Assembly: GCA_948567375.1 (NCBI GenBank)
Contig: OX419761.1
Location: 7,194,501 to 7,258,500, forward strand
Reading direction: 5' to 3'
Origin: Lunularia cruciata
Lineage: Eukaryota > Streptophyta > Marchantiopsida > Lunulariales > Lunulariaceae
Length of the DNA: 64,000 bases
Shown here: piece after piece, positions 32,603-45,749 of the stretch
How the letters are laid out: every line of letters begins with the position of its first letter
Position numbering within the stretch: position 1 is the stretch's first letter
Position numbers and translations under genes: made by a program
Notes under the pieces: model-generated
Told to the model about the DNA's origin: nothing
Databases searched by the model: none
What the model saw: only the letters and a program-made list of their open reading frames with translations

Positions 32603-32944
32603 TTGTCTTTAGCTAGCTATGGTATTCTAGAGGTATCATGCCGATTACCCTAGGGGCACTCTCTCTTGTGGTGAGATCCACCACAAGTCCAAAAAGCAAC
32701 ACTATCACCCACTGGTTGTTATTGATTAAAAAATGAGAGTAACAATCTAGGTGCACTAGGCATGCAAGGGTATGCCTTGCAAAGACTCTTTCTAGCATTC
32801 TATTGGATGAATGCTACTATTGATATAATAGTAGCATTTATCTACTCCTACACTAATAGGATCACCAAGGATGGGATAAAAGTCCTCTCCTAGCTAAAGC
32901 TACATGAGTATATGTATCAATCTACTAGTCACTAGGAAACAAGT

Positions 32945-33020
32945 GAGGATGGACCAGTTGGCTAACGCACCAGTCTAAAAACCAAAGATTTGGAGTTCAA
33001 ACTCTATTATATATAATCTT
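32945..33020 (+). repeat. tRNA-like sequence, possible SINE head
   Basis: An A-box-like TGGCTAACGCA (32958-32968) and a B-box-like GAGTTCAAACT (32993-33003) are about 35 bp apart, as in a tRNA internal promoter. The segment between (CCAGTCTAAAAACCAAAG) resembles an anticodon arm. The acceptor stem does not close and no anticodon can be assigned, so a functional tRNA is unlikely; a tRNA-derived SINE 5' end or tRNA pseudogene fits better. Confidence 0.35.
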
Positions 33021-36000
33021 GAAGGGTGGATAGATTTTACCTAATAACTACCAAAACCTATCTAAATTGGTTAGCTGCACGCCAACAAGATAGCTTGTTG
33101 ATTCTCTTAGGCATTTGTAGCCTCTCTAGCACTATGCCTCAAAGCCTCTAAATACCAAAATTCAACCAAATGAGGCATTTCTTGTCACCATTTTGAACCC
33201 TCTCTAAATCTGGTTAACTTCTACCAACTCAAGCACTAGCTAGAGGCATGCCTCCACAAAATTCAAGGAACCTCCAACTTGGACAACCTTTTCCAATATG
33301 CTAGACCTTTGCTACAATCTTGACCTCCAAATCTATCACTAATTGTCAAATTGAGTCAAATTGAGTGAATGAGACCTCTAAATTCCTAATTTGAGGAGAT
33401 GTATTCTCAAATCTACCTCCAATTTTGTGATTTGTAACTTCAATTGCCAATTTGACCTCACTCTCAGATTGACCTCTTTGATAAGCTTAATCAAACATTC
33501 ATTTCTCAATCCAACATCTATTTCAATAACACTTCTACACACCATGTACTCCATTATCAAATCCGTAGCAAATTGAGTAGAACTTCTGCACAAAATCCAC
33601 ACAACATAAACAAAACTCAAGTAGCAACAATCATAGATATTAGCAACCCTACCAGGCTTGAAGATACCACCAATGCCTTTATTTCTTGCACTTGATTTCC
33701 CCTTGACTTCATTTCTTTGATATAATTAGTTCAAATTACACTCAACTCAAATCAAAACTCAATCTTCAACTCAATAATTTGCCAACAATGTGCATTGATT
33801 ATAGTCAAGCCACATGCACTCTAGCTAAGACATTTCATGTGATGCTTTTTGGCCTCTATCCACCATAGCCAAGAACTCAAAGGCTTAATATCAAAGAGCT
33901 GAGCTCTTTTGGACTTGCACTTTGAAAGTATACCCCTTTGCTCAACCTAGATCTCCATTTATAATCTCCATTGACAACCCATTTGATAGTGCAAACAATG
34001 CAAGTGACAATGGGTCCAATGGTGTGATCAATAGCCTTAACACAAAACTTGTACACCACTTAGTAGTCTTTGAGCAACTACTAATATAACTCTGGACACC
34101 AAGACTATCACTCCAATGTTTGAGCAAACCAGCTTTGATGCTACAAATGTTGTGAAAAAGAAGAAGGAACCACCACAAAAAAGAAGAAGAAGAGGACACC
34201 TCTAAAAAAGACTCAAACACCAACAAAGAGACCAAAGAGAAATCTATAGATCATAGATATAACTTTGAAGTGGGAAGAAAACTTTGAAAAAAAATACCAA
34301 AAAGAAGAAAAAGAATCCTTCAACTTGCACATATCAACATTAGAATTAGACAAAAAGGAGTAGTATGAAGATGCATAATTTGCTCCAAACCCAAAGCAAA
34401 GTAGGTCAAAGAGTAGGGAGAAACATTGTATTGGCCCAAAGTACTCCTAGCCCCAACCAAGAAGCAAGTATTCCCAAAGAAGAGCAAGTGAAGACCAAAC
34501 AAACAGGAGAAGAAGACCTTTAGATTGAAGCCAAAGAACATTATCAAGAAACAAAAGAGAGAGTAGAAGTAGAAGAAGAATGCAAAGACCTTTGTGTGAA
34601 GCATAAGTCAAAGTAGGAGAAGAAGTGATCCAAGAAGCACCAACAAGGAAAGAGAAAATTTTGTAATCCACTTGATAGGATCAACACCATAGATGATGGA
34701 GCTTCTTTTGCCACAAATATCAAGGAGTCTATTTTGATGTGGTTAATTATACCACACTTGTCCAAAGGCTCCACAAGATCATCTATACTTGGAGTGCAAA
34801 GGAGGCCAAATAGAAAGAGTAGATGGAGAAGATAAGGAACATATACAACGAAGAGGCATAGGAGGTGAATAATCTAGTATAAGGAAATTTTGTAATGAAA
34901 AGATAGAATATCTCACTTACATCAGATCACAATGAATATGAAGAAGATTGTGACAACTCAATGTTGACATAATAATAATATAAATAGTAAGAACAAGTTG
35001 TTCTTTCAAGGATATGGGTTGGAATTGACTAGAAATGAAGAAAAAATTATCACAATGTAACTAATTGTCTATTCATACTATTGAACCTCTTGGGCAGAAA
35101 CCACTTCTAGACTAGGGTTAGAATACCCATAGTGGTATCCTACAAAAAAAAGAGAAATTAACAACTATTCAATCAAAAGATCTAATCTAACAAGCCCTTG
35201 ATAGTGGTAATACAATTCATGCCAAATGCCTCTTCCTCCTAAAGAGCTTCTTTTACCTTGGCAGCTAGTCCCTTCCCATAGGTATATTTCACCTCAAAGG
35301 TTGGTTCTCAAGCCAAAGGTTCTTTCATCCTAATGTTGTTGCTAATTGCATGCATCTCTTCTTAGAAAATGAAATCCCAATGAAATTGATCAATTATCTA
35401 CTTGGATTTTCTATTTAGTGGTACTCTCAATGCTCTATCATTAACAGACCCCTTCTTCACATTGACTTGCTTGTTCAAAATGTCAAGGGTAACTTCCTTG
35501 ATAGTATATAAATTTCATGCCTAAGTACTCGAGCACTCCCACTGAATGTCAAAGGTAACTTCCTTGATTTAATGCAAATTTCATAAGTAGGTACTCAAAC
35601 AAACACACTCCTATTGCAAGATTCCTCACCTCTACTTGACCAAGTATGAAATCAAAGATGTAAGCCAAAGCAATCCAACACAATGACTCAAAAGAGATAT
35701 TTGTGCTCAATACTTTGTTCATGAAAGAAGTGGACATTGTTTTTGTGGATCACAACATGTATATAAAGCCTGCTAACTATTGATTGAAGAAGATAGATGG
35801 CTAAGGGTACCTACTTTCTTCTAACTGCTCCTTATCCTTATAGTCTATGTGTTGATCTTATCTAAAGCACAATTAAAATATGTTTGCACAATGGCCACTA
35901 CTTGCAACTACTCCTTGTCATTTATTGTACAAGTAATTACATTGCTACAATCATCAGCTACAAAACTGATGCAAAGTCAAAAAATACTTCTAGACAAAGA

Positions 36001-36429
36001 TATACATCAAGGCAAGGGTAGAGTTGAGGCCTAAGAGAACTTCAGCCCAAGGATGCACTATTTACTTAAAAAGATTTCTTCCTACTTTCCTCAAGCTAAA
36101 AATTATCTTTTTCCTTAAATCTACTATGAAGAGCTACCTTTGCCCTTGCAAATCTTAATTAGTAATTCTACTCATTCTTGATACCATGTGATTTCTAACA
36201 ATAGTGCCTTTGTAGCTTCTTTGAACTTCTTTGTTGTGTATTCTATCAACTCATTGGCTAGTTGTTGTAATTGCTTGCATGAGTATGTCTTTGTAGTCAA
36301 AACATGCACTTGAGATCAGGAACCTTGCACCTTCAATTTCTCCAAGGAGACTTCTACTATCTCATTTGCAATCTCCTCTAGATGGTCCCGTGCCATCTCC
36401 ATCTTTGCCAATGTAGCTATCCTCTAAAA
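33021..36429. other. Decayed DNA, no gene seen
   Basis: AT-rich sequence with short ORFs. The plus strand at about 34140-34900 is rich in AAG/GAA codons (Lys/Glu-rich if translated, with many stops). Minus-strand fragments at 35549-35737 look mildly coding. No domain could be named. Confidence 0.4.
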
Positions 36430-37560
36430 TTAAATTGGGTTTAGTATTCTTATATCTTTGCTATGATTTCTTCTCAAAAAATGAATTTCTCTTTCTTGAA
36501 TTTGTCCTCCTTCTTCTATAAGGTCTCTGCAAGCTTTTGGACCTAAGTATCCGCCACTCAAAACTCCTCTTGATGACAAAATTTTTCCACCATGAGTGAT
36601 ATTCCTACCTTCTCCAACAATTTCAATATCTTCTTCCTTAAGATCTGTTCTTCCTTGATTTCCTTCTACAAGGCTTGGCCTTCTTATGGGGGTCACTTGT
36701 GCCAAATTATTACTTTGTTTCCTCATCTCCATATGCTAGCCACAAACATCTTACAATTCTTCTCTTACCTTGATGGATTTAGCATAGATGTGGAGAAGCT
36801 ACTCCATCGAGTCAAGAGCCAAGCCCACCTTATGCACTATTAATTAGGAAAGAGGCACTACTACAATCTGCCTAACCTCCTTCCTGCTTGAGATTTCTCC
36901 TCTCTTGGTCTTGCATGAGGCCTAGGATCCACTCTCTCAATGTCCACAAAGGTAATTGGCTTCTATTGCCCAGATATTAGTTAAATTGGTGTAAGCACCT
37001 CTATCTTGGATGATCCTTTGTTTTGCCTTTGATTGTGTGGGTAAAGTTGTTCTTTTGCTTGAGGAGCAACATTGTCTTGGCATGAACCTACATTTTTCAC
37101 TTCAAGTATCTCTTTTGCACAAAAAATGCCCTCCTCTCTTATTTTTACTTCCCTTATGGTTAGGAATAAAGGGGATTTTATCATCCCCAAACCTGCTATC
37201 ATGCTTTCCTTTGGGCTGAAATGTCAAGCTTTGTGATCATATCTCCCAAGTGTGGGTGTCCTTTCTTCCTCTTAGTCATTTGGGGAGAATTTGGAGCTAG
37301 GATGGATTGTACTTCTCCACCTTCACAATCTTCTATTGTATCCTTATCAAATGAGATGACGATCTATGTGAAAGATTGTTCACTCATTGTGAACATAGGA
37401 TCCGACTATGATCCTATCTCTTCTTTGTTGTCCTCCTCTTCTTCATGCAAGAAGATTGTTCTTGTTCTCTTGGTGGCCTTTGCCTTTGCCTTTGGCCTGG
37501 TAGGGATAGCGGGACATTTCTTGAGTATTGGTTCCATAGCAATTTCATTGTGCCTCTACT
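36430..37560 (-). pseudogene. Unrecognised minus-strand coding remnant
   Basis: Open pieces on the minus strand at 36430-36732 (100 codons) and 36981-37202 are joined by coding-looking stretches such as DIERVDPRPHARPREEKSQ and MTKRKKGHPHLGDMITKLD. Composition is rich in charged residues and there are several stops and shifts. It may be the ORF of an unclassified transposon. I do not recognise the family. Confidence 0.3.
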
Positions 37561-39000
37561 TTTGAAAGCCTGGGGTGTTGTAGGTTTCCTTCACTTCCAT
37601 GTATTTTCTTGTATGAGAAAATTCTGCATCTACCTCTATGTATTTGTGCACCATTTGTGCTCCTTCCTAAGGTTCATCAAAATCTCCTTCTGAGAAGAAG
37701 TGTTGGGGTACATCTTACTCTCTTTGATGGTCAGAAATCCCATGCCCAAGTAGAAATGAATGACAAAAGGAGAGACAAGAGTCATGCCACCTCCTTTGTT
37801 CATTGATCCTGAGAGCTCTCTTGTTCTAGCCCAAAAAATTTCTGCCCAATTCACAAGTCTTCCTTGGTACAAGTACTCAAAGAAGATAGCTTGGCTATTA
37901 TTTCAATAAGTTGTTTGTTTGGATTTGAACAACTTCATGACTGATTCTACCAAGATCCTTCTTGAAGAATCATTAATACCAAGGACAGACCAACCATTGT
38001 TGGTCTTTGTGTAACAAAAAGTAGACTTGAATTTTGGCCTCAAAGTTCAAATTGGGTCAAGTCCAAATGTTATCCAGAGTCATGCTATTTGGGAGTGAAG
38101 TAATAGGCCTCAACACTTTCTACCAATCCTTTTTTGTCCACACAAAATTTTTTTTTCTCAAATTAATCAACTTGGGATCCCGTTGTCCCAAATTTCATGC
38201 AACATATCATGTTGCACAATTCTAATTTCCACAACAAGAATTTGAGCTTCTTGCTACTAACTAACTCATATTTTGGGTACAAACCTCACTTGACTAGACC
38301 AGGGAACTTAATGATGAAATCTGGAGCTATGCATCTTTTGTGGCACAAATTGGGTAGCTACTTCCTTTCCTTTTCATCCTTTCATCTTTCTTGTTCTCTT
38401 TGACCCTTCTTAATTCCCTTTGTGCAGTCTACTTCTCTTGAGATGCACAAGTCCAAGTAGAGGTTTCTCACCAAGGGAGAAGGTAGCACAGCTGATCTGG
38501 CTGAGATGAATTCCGAAAAAGTGAAGAGATTCCAAGCTCCAAACAAATATTTATCTTATTTGTTCAATTGTTCCAACCTTTTAGTAAGTGTGCACTTTGG
38601 TGAGCCATCACTATCCGCACGTGTGAGGAATTGGCTCAATCCAATGGTCTACATAATGGTTCTTGAATTTTTTGGCACCATCTTTATGCAGGTTACTTCA
38701 AGCCAAAGGTCTCTCAGGACAAAGTGCTATTTTCAAGGCAAAGGGCTCCCTCACTGAAGTTGTCATAATTGACCATCTTGTCCTATTTTTTTACAAACTA
38801 ACTATCCCTATACTTCTCCTAGCTAGAATCTACAAAACAATTGAAAAAAACCATATTGTAGATAGACGTGTGTTGTCACAAAGACATTCATAAGTTGCAA
38901 GGAAAATTGAGAACTCTTTGGCTAGAACAAAAGCATATGTAGCCTAGATACAAAGACCAACTAAAGGCCCCAAACAAAGAAGTGGTAAGTATTTGGGGAG
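37561..39000. other. Decayed DNA, no gene assigned
   Basis: Short ORFs on both strands without recognised domains (for example 38506-38757, plus). Probably part of the same old repeat-derived block. Confidence 0.35.
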
Positions 39001-39480
39001 AATTAGAGACTACCAAGATTTGAGTAGTTACCATAGAGGTATATATGTTAGAGTACTTGAAGGAGGTGGCAATCTAGTTGGAGTACCTAGACAAAGACCT
39101 AAAAAAGAAGAAAGAAGAGAGGAAAGCTAAATATCCCAATTGGTGGAGGAGGTGAAGGAATTCTTGATCTTGAACCAAAAATTGGAAGAGGAGAAGCTAA
39201 AGGTCATCAAGCTCAAGATCAACATGAAAGGATGTTGAAGGAAGTAGCTCAAGAGAACATAACAAAGGTAAAGTTACATGAGCTAAAGTTGCAAGTCCAA
39301 AAGCTAGAAGGAAAGACATACAAAGAAGAGAGAATGGATCAACTGGTTGTTAGACTTGAGGAACATACATGTAGAAAGTTTAGTGAGATTTGTGGTACCT
39401 ATTTGTTAGAGATAGCTAGTTACAAGGAGTGGATTAAGGTCCTTCTTAGAAATTTTGAAGGCAAAGGTAATTCTTTGTAG
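39000..39480 (+). pseudogene. Charged coiled-coil-like coding remnant
   Basis: The plus strand at 39232-39480 encodes 82 residues with a heptad-like pattern (KVKLHELKLQVQKLEGK). It is preceded by further Lys/Glu-rich but interrupted sequence from about 39000. Composition suggests a coiled coil, as in some gag or structural proteins. No family is recognised, and the ORF is too short and too isolated to call a gene. Confidence 0.3.
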
Positions 39481-39499
39481 TAAAATTTAGGACCAAAGA

Positions 39500-40700
39500 C
39501 ACTTCACTAAAAAAAGTTTTTTTGCAATAGTAGGATCTTTGGAATAGGAAGCAATCTGAAGACCTTCATAGTTGTAGAAACCTTCAGAGTAGTAAGTCCA
39601 AAGGACACAACTTTCTAAGTTGTCTTTGGGGAAGAATTGATACTTAATCTAACATTAGAAGGCACCTAATTAACCTACATGTAAGAAGAAAGGATAAGAC
39701 AAGTCCCAAAATGTATATGTGGATGTAGGCAAGAGATCTTTGGAGTTCCTCAACCATTAGATCTTTGCAAGTAGGAAGTAGGAAGAGTATTAAAGGAAGT
39801 GGCCTCAATGTAAATATTTTTTCATTCACCTAAGCATAATATAGCAAAAGAGCCAAAAGCTCTTTGTCACTTTTGCCTTAATTCAGAGTATTGATTGTTG
39901 TCTTTGTTGTAGTAGTGGTGAAGAACTTGTAGTAGGAACACATGTGCTTGAGTATAGAGAAATATTCATACTTGATTGGGATGTGTGATCCCCAAGGTTA
40001 TGAAGGAGCAAAGCAATAACTTGATAGGTAAAACATGAGCTACAATGTTGAAAGTATCACATAACAAAAAAGGCAAAGACTAATTGCCAATGCAAAGAAG
40101 CCTTCAAAGTTGTGCCTTTTGGGAAGGATAGTATGCAACTTTCAGAGTTGATGTCTTCATAATGAAGTGGTAGGTTTGGGTTGATTGAGTCATCACCTTT
40201 AGGATTAATTTGGAATTTACTTGTAGTGAAGGAAATTACTTTAATTTCTATTTGCCATAGTGTGCAACAAAGGATGATACCACTCTCTTTTGGGAGTGGT
40301 TCTTGCTCAAAAGGTTAAACACATAACAATAAAAAAATTGCAGAATTGTTATACTTCTCTTCAATTCTAGTTATTTCAGACCCATATCCTCAAGGGAGTG
40401 ACCTATTAATTACCAGTATATCACTTTTCAGTTGATATTGGGTTATTACAACACTATTTATCTATAGTTGAGTGAATCTCCTTGATATTCCATCATAAGG
40501 TACAACAATACTTAAGATTAAACTTTAGGCAATTAGTGCAATTGTTGATTATCTTTTGAGAAATAACACATCATAAGTTGCACATCAAGGTCTCTCAATG
40601 TATCTTGTAGAACCTTGCTTTGCAAACCTTCAAAGAGGAATGAGGTTTAGATTATGGCTTACCTACCTTACTAATAATGATCTTTGTTTTATATTTATTT
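39500..40700 (+). repeat. Interspersed repeat B, copy 2
   Basis: Shares several blocks in order with the reverse complement of 2930-4020, including CATCACCTTTAGGATTAATT and CCTCAAGGGAGTGACCT. Class and ends are unknown; it could be an LTR or other non-coding element. Confidence 0.4.
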
Positions 40701-43395
40701 GCTTATGGTAGTCAATGGTCGTGCTAGGTAACTATGGTTAGTTGATAAATATACAAACTCAGTCCAAACAACCTTGCAAAAAATATAAGACTTACAAAAA
40801 GTCCAATATTCCTAAAAGACAATAATACGGTACAATAGAAAGTTACATTATCATGTAAGTTTAGAGAAAAAACTTGGATCTTACTCTATTTACTCATATC
40901 TAATTACTAACTTTACAGTTTGATCACTAGACTTAATGATGATAATATGCTGATATGCTCTTTGCCTTTAAAAAGAAATTGTGATTTTGAAAGAATAACT
41001 TTTTCCAAAGAAGTCCTTTTGGAATATAGAGTTTCTAATTTAGAATATAGAAAAGATAAGTACATACCTCATCACTAAGTAACTTTGGTTTTCTAATCAA
41101 GAGTAGTGGCATTTCCCCTATGTCATACTTACTTATTTATACTCACTTATTGAATCATGAACAATCTTAGTGTTTTATGAAGATGTTTGTGAACTGGTCA
41201 TACAAATATCAATATTAATAAACCAAATTTCATTTTGAATTTCATTTTTGAACAAAATGATCTGTATGATTACTAAAAAATTCTCTAAATTTATAAACGA
41301 TATGTAAATTATGAATTATGTGAATTAAATTGTGTTTTCAATTTCTACAAAACTTTGTACAAGATTTTCTAAAGTCTGAATTTTATTTCTCGGATAAAAC
41401 CACCTGAAAAAGATGCTTTAATCTTCTTTTCTAAAAGAAGCTTCGGTCTTCCTTGGCCTTCCCCGAACAGTAACATGTCTAATCTAAGTTTGATGGATTC
41501 CACTTCCATGAGGTTCAACAGTTTTTATGACTTAACTCACTTAACTTCCAAGACTTATGCATTAGATATAAGGTAAAGGCAATGAAAAAAATAAAAGAAT
41601 CCTCCTCAGAATAGAAAATTTACTTGAAATTTAGTAAAACATTGGCTGCTGCAAAAATCAAGGAACTATCTCCAACTACTAATTATGTCACTTTTCCTTT
41701 GTAAAGTAATCAATTTAATTTGATGTAATCAACAGTCTGTGCATTCCGGTACAATAAAAGTTCATAGATTTGCTGACCACTTTCTTGTTTATCTTATAAA
41801 CCCAGGTAAGTAACTTGTAAACGGCGGGAAAATCTCCAAAATCGGGTCTGCTAAGGCTATGAAAATTTTCAAAATAAGGGCTTTCGCAACCTGACTCGAA
41901 AACTTGTTCATTCCTTCGATACGCATAGAAAGAACTCGGAACTCTTCATATCCGGAGTCTTATTTTGGTCTTATTTTGGAAGACGATCAGTTCCTCAGAA
42001 AGTCGCACCATAGCACACGGTTAACACGCTTTATATCAAACGTGCCTTCCCTTGAATTACAAGTTTACAAAGAAGTGAACTATGAAAACTTCTGAACTGA
42101 TCGTTTATGACTTCCTAGGGATAAAAGCGACCCCTAGGACCTCACCGTTGTTTCCTACACATTGGCATGGGGTTTACAACTCATCCTAGGGCTCACCCTC
42201 GCCGCCGTCATCACTAAATCGCGCAGAATGGCTTGTCTAACCTAGCGCATCAGGTGAGCTTGTAGCATCACCGTCAACTTTCTGGCGTATTGTGCGTATT
42301 CTTGCCCACAATCGAAGAAAGGGCCTCATCAAGCAAAGATTCAAGAAATTCAATTCATAAATTTTGCACGAAGCACTTGGCCGAACTCCACACGAGGGGT
42401 ATATGGCTTACTGGAAGCTGGTAACAGCAGAGGAACTAAAGCATGCCATAAAAGCAAAATTTTGAGAAAGTAGCAAGTTGTGGGCTTGCAGAAATTTCAA
42501 AACTAGTTGTGGTTTTTCCAAATATGGCACTCATTCTTGAATATAATCTATGTACCATGTCCATATCTCATAAAAAAATTATACGATTAAAAAATCCTTT
42601 TAGAGAGCTACTATCATAATTTAGTTTTATGATTTAGAATTCACTCTTATGACCAACAAGATTAATAGCACACGTCAAATAGATTGAATGGTCAAAGACA
42701 TTTACTCTTTCGGTCACGGCTGCGGGACTTGGCTTTCCAGAATATTTGTTCCGTTGATGAGTCTCTTGTTTAAAAGTAGAAACCCATATAAATATGAATA
42801 ACAGCTCACTATCTAATCTCTCAAATCACTTCAATTCTGGACCCAGTCATTATCACAAACGAGTAAAAAGTTATGCTAATCAGGCAACCCTTCAATGCTA
42901 CTTCAGCCTTTGAGCCCGTCAACAGAATGCTGTTGCAGCGTCAAAGTTGTATCTGACGATAGCACAAGAACCAAACCAAAGTAAGGGTGCAAAAACACCT
43001 TACCTATATTTACAACTTGCGAACTTACTGGAGAAATAGACATGAAAACCTGCGTGAGCTCGGTTACATACACAAGAAGTTGTATATATTTGCACTGACA
43101 GTGAGGGTATATAGATGGTGGTGCAGGTGGTCTTTAATTCTTAGGTCGAAACAAAAGCATCGAGATCAACATACATATGGACAAAGAGATAGAAACTCCG
43201 TAACATGGTGAAGTGGCCAGTCAATCGCAGCAACGGAAGTATGACTTCCGCCACAAACAAATCTTAGAAACCCGATAAATCAGATGCTCAGAATGCACGT
43301 GTGGCATATCTATGTCTAGAACGGTGCAATACATTTATTCCTCTGAAATGATAGCAACTCATCTTTCCGGAAGAACCGCCAAGAAGAGAGCATTC
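40701..43395. other. Transition zone, no gene called
   Basis: AT-rich up to about 41.7 kb, then base composition becomes balanced. A 63-codon ORF at 41904-42095 and others are not convincing. Part of 43.0-43.4 kb is likely the 3' UTR of the neighbouring PARP16-like gene, but no polyadenylation signal is clear enough to place. Confidence 0.4.
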
Positions 43396-45749
43396 CTATT
43401 TGACATACTTTGGAGGAAGAGTCCAACTATCTAGCCAGTGATCTATCCAATGTTTTCCCATGTCAATAAACCACCATAACTGCTTAAGCAGCATGGATAA
43501 TCGGGTGCTTTTGGCTCCATTCACATACCCCAGTATAAACAGACCAAAAAGGTACAGTACAATAACCACGGTAAGGACACTCATATTTCCTGTCAAGACC
43601 TGGTTGATTGGTTGTTTAACTTCGACTCGTTGTTGCTGAGTCTCAGTGAGACTTCTCGAGGAGTCACTGTACACAAGTATGTACCTGATTCTTAGCAGAT
43701 CAGTATTTTCAACTACCACGTACGTTCCATGAGTGCGCACGTGACCTTTCTGAGGAGTCTCTGCATCTGCTCGCTGCGATGTGGAGCACTCTACTCCTTC
43801 GCCCTTGGCGACCTCACATAGAATTACATAGCTTACCTTTGATCCAAAACATGAGCGTTCCCAGGTCTCACCACACTTGCTGAATGTAACAGCAACCGTT
43901 AGATCAGTTGACAAGTAAACACCTTCTCCAAACATGGTCCCATTTCGTTGCAATGCCGTCTTACTCATATTCAGCAGACCTGAGCAGTCCATACATGTCC
44001 GATATGAGAAACACACGACGTGTCCGAGTGCAGGATAAAGCATGAAAGTCCTTGCATACTTGGAAAGCTCAATGAGTTTCCTCCCACACTATACTGGCAT
44101 TGTGTTCATCAGAAGAGTGTTAAGCTGTATTATTCAGTATGAACGGGAGTTGAAAATTGTTAATTGCAGACTGCTCTCTGTTCGTGTTGAACTATCTTAA
44201 ATGCATTTGGAGGATGTTCGCATTATCTGCGGGGAATTTCTTCCCAAGACACATACCAAATACTAATTCTACTGCCAAGTGGGTACAGAGAATTACCGCA
44301 ACGCAAGATACTGTGAAGGTTCTCTGCTGTAGTCCCATGGAAAGCGATTATACTCCCATACTGGCTTTTGATGGTCTCGAAGGCAGTATTCGCCCACTTT
44401 ACTTCATCGACCTCCTGTACCTAAGCAAGAGTGAAAGGCAAGGTAAGCGAGTTGGACGCTCTAAGCTCAATCCAAGCAAAGCTACAAACACTAATTACAA
44501 CATACGCTGCCCTGAATACTTGCTCGTCAAGCAAAGAGGAATGACAATTCTCTGCCAAATTCGGTGTTGAATTTTTTATGTAACCAATAAGATCTGATAT
44601 TGACGGTTCTAGATCAGATTCTTTGAAGTTGGATGGATATAAGCACTAAACGCAAGGGATCTACAGCTAAATGTAGAAACTTTATTCGAACTTCTTAGAC
44701 TTATGCTAACTATGATACTTTGCCTGTGTCGACAAAGGTAAAAGTTTAAGGTTTGTCTTTTAGATATATTAGTATTCCTCAGGACAACCAACATCAAATC
44801 GTGCTGACCTTCACCACAACTATCGTGTTTCAAGCAAAATTCTCACCTTGATAACAAAGGATGGTATTACGGTTGAATCGCTAACACTTCCCCATAGGTA
44901 TTTAGGAAGAAGCGAGTCTTTGAACTCCTCATCAAGATCTTGTACCAGGTGTAGATTATAACGATATCGCAAAATCCAGCTGAGCAACATCAAAGCCCGG
45001 TGTGAAAGCGCTTGAAGGGATTGCACAACATTTTTTGAATTGCCAGGTACATACAACTCTGACCATGCGACTTCTTTTGTCGATGGGAAGCCTATGACAG
45101 CTTCTGTTGCAAACTTGAAATCTTTATTCCTCGCATCATTTATCAGGAAGCTTGGAAAGGGTGCACACACTATACACACACACACACACACACACTTTGT
45201 TACCATCGGTGAGTTCTGTTTTACTATTAATGAAGAATGCATCTGGGATACTTGTCAAACGAACTCTACCAAAGAAAAAAACATCTTGGAATATGCAGCC
45301 ACAAGAGATAAACCATGACTATAAAAGCTCTTTCAACTCCTGAATCTACTTTTTGACGCCTCTACCTGGGGTCCTAGACAAGCCGCTCAATCCTTGCGTC
45401 CAAACGAATGGGTCGAATTAAACACTCAGAACAGTAGACCAGTTGATGTTCAGCAGGTAGGACCTGTTTTAGCGAGGAGATCCAGACCCCGCAATAGACG
45501 TGATTCTCGAGTTCAAATATGAATCACATGTTCTACTTCTAATGATGACCATGAACAGCTTTTTCCTATTTGTCTGATGGTTTACATCTTGTTAATGACG
45601 TAGTCACCTGAGAAACGTCGATAACTCCGAAGGGCTTGAATGAATGCTGTAATCAGTAAATCGGCCCCTTCCGGAGATTTTGAACAAGCCTCATGAATAG
45701 CAAGTTCAAGCCGAGCCCGTGCGCGATCGCTTACAGAGCTGCTGGCCAT
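43396..45749 (-). CDS. PARP16-like mono-ADP-ribosyltransferase, 4 exons
   Basis: Predicted ER tail-anchored enzyme transferring single ADP-ribose units from NAD+ to proteins. Exons on the minus strand: 45749-45608, 45103-44847, 44420-44297 (or from 44414) and 43979-43396, about 368 codons; all introns are GT-AG and phases agree. Exon 1 starts MASSSVSDRARARLELA and holds the helical-domain start GADLLITAFIQALRSYRRFS. Exon 2 has NVVQSLQALSHRALMLLSWI. Exon 3 has YGSIIAFHGTTAENLHSIL. Exon 4 has FGEGVYLSTDLTVAVTFS, LLRIRYILVYS, then the hydrophobic segment VLTVVIVLYLFGLFILGYV near the C-terminus. The H-Y-Y residues of PARP16 (FHG, VYLS, RYILVYS) are all present, so activity is plausible. The tail beyond the membrane segment is about 40 residues, longer than in human PARP16. 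No stop or frameshift is seen. Confidence 0.9.
45173..45195 (+). repeat. (CA)n microsatellite in intron 1 of the PARP16-like gene
   Basis: An uninterrupted run of about 11 CA units (TG on the coding strand), 70 bp upstream of the exon 2 acceptor. It keeps a false frame open upstream of exon 2, which is why the exon start must be chosen from phase and the tttgcaacag acceptor. Confidence 0.9.

Larger units (their letters stand above)
27300..32700 (-). mobile_element. Element 3: heavily decayed Ty3/gypsy retrotransposon
   Basis: On the minus strand a gag zinc knuckle (32602-32561), RT/RNase H (29480-28330) and an integrase core (27880-27330) occur in the Ty3/gypsy order. Each is recognisable only after allowing many stops and shifts. 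It is a different lineage from elements 1 and 2, since the RT carries FWAIDPQ and ILAGLDFAWCYIDDILVYS. A PBS-like TAGCATCAAAGC on the minus strand at about 34130-34143 suggests the 5' LTR lay beyond 34145, but no LTR pair could be matched, so outer limits are open. Confidence 0.7.

Noticed and set aside
34130-35000. 5' LTR of element 3 beyond the PBS-like TAGCATCAAAGC
   Set aside because: No matching second LTR was found at the other end of the element, so no LTR is annotated.
45105-45242. Longer exon 2 of the PARP16-like gene running into the (TG)n tract
   Set aside because: Phase with exon 1 requires an acceptor leaving two bases before a codon; tttgcaacag at 45104 fits phase and the family alignment, whereas the upstream open frame is a microsatellite translation.
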